DNA from: an uncultured Lachnospiraceae bacterium
GTDB lineage: Bacteria > Bacillota > Clostridia > Lachnospirales > Lachnospiraceae
NCBI GenBank assembly: GCA_949132985.1
Contig: CASCGD010000001.1
Span: 1-64,000 of the forward strand
Direction of reading: 5' to 3'
Length of the DNA: 64,000 bases
Positions 60,246 through 64,000 of this stretch are shown one piece after another. A program made the position numbers and the translations under genes. A model generated the notes under the pieces. It was not told where the DNA came from. It saw only the letters and a list, made by a program, of their open reading frames with translations, and made no database searches. Each line of letters begins with the position of its first letter. The stretch's first letter is position 1.

Positions 60246-60269
60246 GCCCGTTCGCCTCCGCTCCCGGGC
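60246..60269. repeat. 24-nt hairpin repeat, copy 2
   Basis: GCCCG-TTCGCCTCCGCTCC-CGGGC. Confidence 0.5.
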
Positions 60270-60276
60270 AGGTTTC

Positions 60277-62088
60277 CTATACTCCGGTGCTCGTGATCAG
60301 ACGGTCATACATCTCGGACAAAACCTGAACAACCTTTGAACAGAGATTGTAGGCATTCTGAAATTTCACCAGGTCAAGCGCCTCTTCATCCTCGTCAACG
60401 CCGGAAATCGAAGTCCGCTGCTTTTCAACCGTATTCACAATAATCGAGTAGTTGTCACAGAGAAGCTTTGATTCCTCCGCATCCACCGTCACGTCGCCGA
60501 AGATCGTCTGAAGGAACTGCTCGCCGCTGGCACCGCGGTACAACGGCACATCCTTCTGAAGCTTCTGCATCTCCTCCACAAGCGACTGATTGCCCTCGCC
60601 GTTTTCCAGATCCGGCCGGATCGCCGTTGCCAGGAAATTCGGATCCTTCGATGCATCCGCCACCTTAAAATTCGCCGCTGTCAACTGGTAGTAGCTGTTG
60701 GAATTGGATCGCAGCGTCGCGGCACCTGCCTCCGAAAAATCAAGCTCGTGGCCCAGTTTATCTTCCGCCACAAAAAACGATCCCATCGGATTATTATTTA
60801 AATCAACACCCTTGTGCTGAATATCGTTAAATGCTTTTGCAAAGTTTCGTATAAACTCGTTCATCTGTGACTGATAGTAAGGAATACCCTTGAAATCAAT
60901 CGACGTTCCGACGGCCGCCGACTGTCCTGCCATGGATGCGAGTCCCGTAATATCCGAGCTGATTGTAAAGGAAAATCTTGTCTCGCCGCTGGGGTCCGTC
61001 GTCATTGTAAAGGAGGAATACTCATATTCCCGATTGCCAATCGTAATCACACCCTCGTTTGGCAGACTCAATCCCACCTCAGACTGGATGTTTGTCTTTG
61101 TAATCACTACCTGCCTGCCCGAGGTACTCTCAACTTTTCCGCTGAAATTGTTATGGTTGTTGCCGTCACGAAGCTCCATCAACGCCTTTAAGCTTCCGGT
61201 AGCCATGGAGCTGGTTGCGCCAAAATCAGAGAGCGTATCCGCCCAGCGGATATCATAAAGCCCCTCCGCATCGTTCTGATTATCCTTGTACTCCCTGGCA
61301 ACACACTCCAGCTGACGGTAGTGATCGCCGTCCACCAGCTCCAGCCCGTTTACCTTTACGGAATAATTTGTCGCTCCGGTGTACATTTCGGGATAGTTGC
61401 TGTTGACAACCTTCGTCTCCTGAACCTCCACAGCCACGATCGTAGAGAGCTGGTCAACGAGCAGCGCCCGCTGGTCACGCATATCATTCGCAAACGCGCC
61501 GTTGATCTCCACATCGTTGATCTGCTCGTTTAAGAGCGCGATCTTCTGCGCGATAGAATTCACCGCATCCACTGTCGTCTTGACCTGCTCGTTTAAATCC
61601 TCCTGGATTTTAAGAAGACCGTCCGACATTGTATTAAAATAGCTGCACAGCTTTCTCGCCCCACTGATAAACTGGTTGCGGACGGATGTATCTGCAGGCG
61701 AATCCCGAAGATCATCCATGTAACTAAAGAAATCTCCATAGATTGTCGAAAAGCCTTTGATCGTACTGTCATCCTGGAAATATGTCTGGAGCTGGTCCAT
61801 ATACTTTACCTTCTCATCATATTCTCCCTGGTAGCCGCTGTACTGCCAGAATTTATTGTCATAATATTCACTTCTGACCTGTGTAACGCTGGTTGCCGAC
61901 ACACCGGCGCTTAAGGTTCCATACTCCGTGTAGCTGCGAAGCGCATTGTTCGGCTTCATGTTCGTGATCTGCTTTGTATAGCCAAGCGTATCTACATTTG
62001 AAATATTATTTGCCACCGTATTCGCAGACGCCTGATAGGCACGTAATCCGGAGGTCGCGATTGATAATCCGAAAAATTGACTGGCCAT
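60277..62088 (-). CDS. flgK: Flagellar hook-associated protein FlgK
   Basis: FGLSIATSGLRAYQASANTVANNISNVDTLGYTKQ; C-terminal VDEDEEALDLVKFQNAYNLCSKVVQVLSEMYDRL. Confidence 0.92.
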   Translation of the reverse strand: MASQFFGLSIATSGLRAYQASANTVANNISNVDTLGYTKQITNMKPNNALRSYTEYGTLSAGVSATSVTQVRSEYYDNKFWQYSGYQGEYDEKVKYMDQLQTYFQDDSTIKGFSTIYGDFFSYMDDLRDSPADTSVRNQFISGARKLCSYFNTMSDGLLKIQEDLNEQVKTTVDAVNSIAQKIALLNEQINDVEINGAFANDMRDQRALLVDQLSTIVAVEVQETKVVNSNYPEMYTGATNYSVKVNGLELVDGDHYRQLECVAREYKDNQNDAEGLYDIRWADTLSDFGATSSMATGSLKALMELRDGNNHNNFSGKVESTSGRQVVITKTNIQSEVGLSLPNEGVITIGNREYEYSSFTMTTDPSGETRFSFTISSDITGLASMAGQSAAVGTSIDFKGIPYYQSQMNEFIRNFAKAFNDIQHKGVDLNNNPMGSFFVAEDKLGHELDFSEAGAATLRSNSNSYYQLTAANFKVADASKDPNFLATAIRPDLENGEGNQSLVEEMQKLQKDVPLYRGASGEQFLQTIFGDVTVDAEESKLLCDNYSIIVNTVEKQRTSISGVDEDEEALDLVKFQNAYNLCSKVVQVLSEMYDRLITSTGV

Positions 62089-62104
62089 AGTTTTTCCCTC
62101 CTTT

Positions 62105-64000
62105 TTACAGTCCTGTCACAAGCAGCTCGATCATATCGGAAACCGTCTGTATATAACGGCTGGCCGCATTGTAAGCATTCTGATACTTAATCATGTTCGT
62201 CAGTTCCTCATCCGTGGACACACCGGTGATCTGCAGCCGTTTGTTGTCCAGTGCGTTGGTCGAATCTTCAAGCGTTATAGCCGTCGACTGATAGGTAGAG
62301 CCTGCCGTCGCGATACCGCCAATCATCTCCGTGTAATACTCGCCAAACGTAAAGGTCGCCTCGGAACCCGGATAAATTTTCAAAAGCTTTGTCCGCCACA
62401 TATTGGAAAGCTCTTCGCCCATACCGTAGTCAATCTCGTGGGTGTCCTTTGTCAGATGCGGGAACAGGCTCGGCTGGTTTTCCAGATCATCGTTGACACC
62501 AAGAGACACCAGCGTGTACTGAGAACCCGTCTCCAGCCCGTACTCCTCATTAAATACATAGTACAGCTTACCGGCGATGAACTTCTCCTCATATTTCTGA
62601 TTGTCCTTTGTCGTCCACTGCTCATAAGGACACTCCTTTGAGCTGCGTTTGATCGTACCGTCTGCATTATAATCCGTCGTCGACACGGTGCCGTTACCCT
62701 TCGTCTCGTCCCAGATGCGGTACTGCCGCCCGGCCAGAGTCACGGTCTCACAGTCATAGATGTCCTCTTCATTATATATATACCAGGTCTTTCCGTTTAC
62801 GTCCGAAACCTTCTGATAACGCTCCGTACCCTTTCTCGTGAACAGCTCTGCAGGCGGAATCTTCATATCAGAGCCAAGCCTGCAGCTCTCCTCGTCGAGT
62901 ACTTTAACATTTTTATAGCTGGTGATCGTGTAGGTGCCGTCACCATTGTCTGTCCTTACTTCAAAGCTTGCCCTTGTATTCGGGCATAAAATTTCATTAA
63001 TCGCCTTCGCAATGCCATGGATGAGCACATCCAGCTGAGCCTCAGACTCTTCCATGACAGACATGCCGACGGTATTTGCATAGATTTCCGGGTCCGCGCC
63101 CTCCAGATATGCAAAGTTTTTGAGTCCATCGCCCCGCGCCTGAATAAGCGCTTTAATCTCACCGATATCCGAATTTTTCTCGGAAGAGATCGGTATCGAA
63201 AAATCGAAGAGGTCCATGTAATGTCCGTTTTCCTCATTCGACAAATAAGGCCAATATGCGTCCACATACCCTGTCGCACGGTCAATCTTCTTGCCTATTT
63301 CATGGCAACAAGTCTCGTCGATAAAGGACTGGCCCTCCACTGTAACACTGACAATGCCATTTGCCTCCTCGGTGTAGGACATGTTTACCAGACCGCTCAG
63401 CTCATCCAGCGCTAAATCTCTCGCATCGCGCAGATCGTAGGCAGTCTCCACCTTGCCCGCCTCAATGCGCTGAATGTCCAGATTCAGCTTATAAATCTCC
63501 TTACCAAGCTCATTGACACGGTCGATGTTATTGGAAATCTGAATATTAATTTTTGACTGGTATGCGGATATACTCGAATAAATTGCTTTTGCCCGGGTAA
63601 GAAGCAGATTGGAGCGCTCTATAACCAGACTCTGATTCGCGTTATCTGAAGGGTCCTGTGCCAGAAACTCAAACGCAGCCCAAAGACTGTCGTTCGAATC
63701 CCGATCATTGCCGGAACCCATCAGGACATCCTTAAATGCCGTTCCCTCCAACTCCTGATATAAGCTCTGTACCTCGTCAATTGCACTAAAATAAGATGAG
63801 TAGTAGGACATGCGCCCTGCCTCCACACGATATCTCTTGTCTAAGAAAATATCCCTGGCATGGACGATATCACCAATTCCTACTCCGAGTCCCGTCTGAA
63901 GCGGGCCGGCAGATGACCGCCCGAACGTGTTGTAGTGCTTATCTTCAAAAACAATCTGTTGACGCACATAACCCGGCGTATTTACATTCGCAAGGTTATT
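62105..64000 (-). CDS. flgK: Second FlgK-like protein, 5' end outside window
   Basis: Frame continues to the window edge as NNLANVNTPGYVRQQIVFEDKHYNTFGR; C-terminal STDEELTNMIKYQNAYNAASRYIQTVSDMIELLVTGL. Confidence 0.9.
   Translation of the reverse strand, partial: NNLANVNTPGYVRQQIVFEDKHYNTFGRSSAGPLQTGLGVGIGDIVHARDIFLDKRYRVEAGRMSYYSSYFSAIDEVQSLYQELEGTAFKDVLMGSGNDRDSNDSLWAAFEFLAQDPSDNANQSLVIERSNLLLTRAKAIYSSISAYQSKINIQISNNIDRVNELGKEIYKLNLDIQRIEAGKVETAYDLRDARDLALDELSGLVNMSYTEEANGIVSVTVEGQSFIDETCCHEIGKKIDRATGYVDAYWPYLSNEENGHYMDLFDFSIPISSEKNSDIGEIKALIQARGDGLKNFAYLEGADPEIYANTVGMSVMEESEAQLDVLIHGIAKAINEILCPNTRASFEVRTDNGDGTYTITSYKNVKVLDEESCRLGSDMKIPPAELFTRKGTERYQKVSDVNGKTWYIYNEEDIYDCETVTLAGRQYRIWDETKGNGTVSTTDYNADGTIKRSSKECPYEQWTTKDNQKYEEKFIAGKLYYVFNEEYGLETGSQYTLVSLGVNDDLENQPSLFPHLTKDTHEIDYGMGEELSNMWRTKLLKIYPGSEATFTFGEYYTEMIGGIATAGSTYQSTAITLEDSTNALDNKRLQITGVSTDEELTNMIKYQNAYNAASRYIQTVSDMIELLVTGL

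Overview
The window reads as a motile Gram-positive Clostridia chromosome segment, probably Lachnospiraceae (inferred from gene content and protein sequence, not searched). The left part holds rpoB-rpoC-rpsL-rpsG-fusA-tuf on the minus strand. The right-middle part holds rpmG-secE-nusG-rplK-rplA-rplJ-rplL, also minus. Between rplL and rpoB, normally neighbours, lie about 14.5 kb of unrelated genes: a MtlA-type PTS with a SorE-like dehydrogenase and DeoR regulator, a secreted 5'-nucleotidase, a pyruvyl-transferase family protein, and a four-gene pentulose-P epimerase / alditol-P dehydrogenase / cytidylyltransferase / CDP-alditol transferase operon. Beyond rpmG is a flagellar region: a FliD-like paralog behind a sigma-28-like promoter, an ~18 kb glycosyltransferase/LicD island, two identical tandem flagellin genes, FliT-like, FliS, FliD, FlaG, CsrA, FliW, FlgL and two consecutive FlgK genes, the last running off the window. 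The main observations are: (i) a tandem flagellin duplication, homogenised across gene and promoter, that carries a diverged 3' fragment of the chaperone gene; (ii) a CsrA-type hairpin in both flagellin 5'UTRs close to csrA-fliW; (iii) a candidate CDP-pentitol / LicD / CgeB-like flagellin-decoration system; (iv) several unrelated palindromic or structured elements in the ribosomal-protein operons, including a 101-nt repeat present twice that supplies the rplJ stop codon. No tRNA, rRNA, CRISPR array or transposase gene was recognised.
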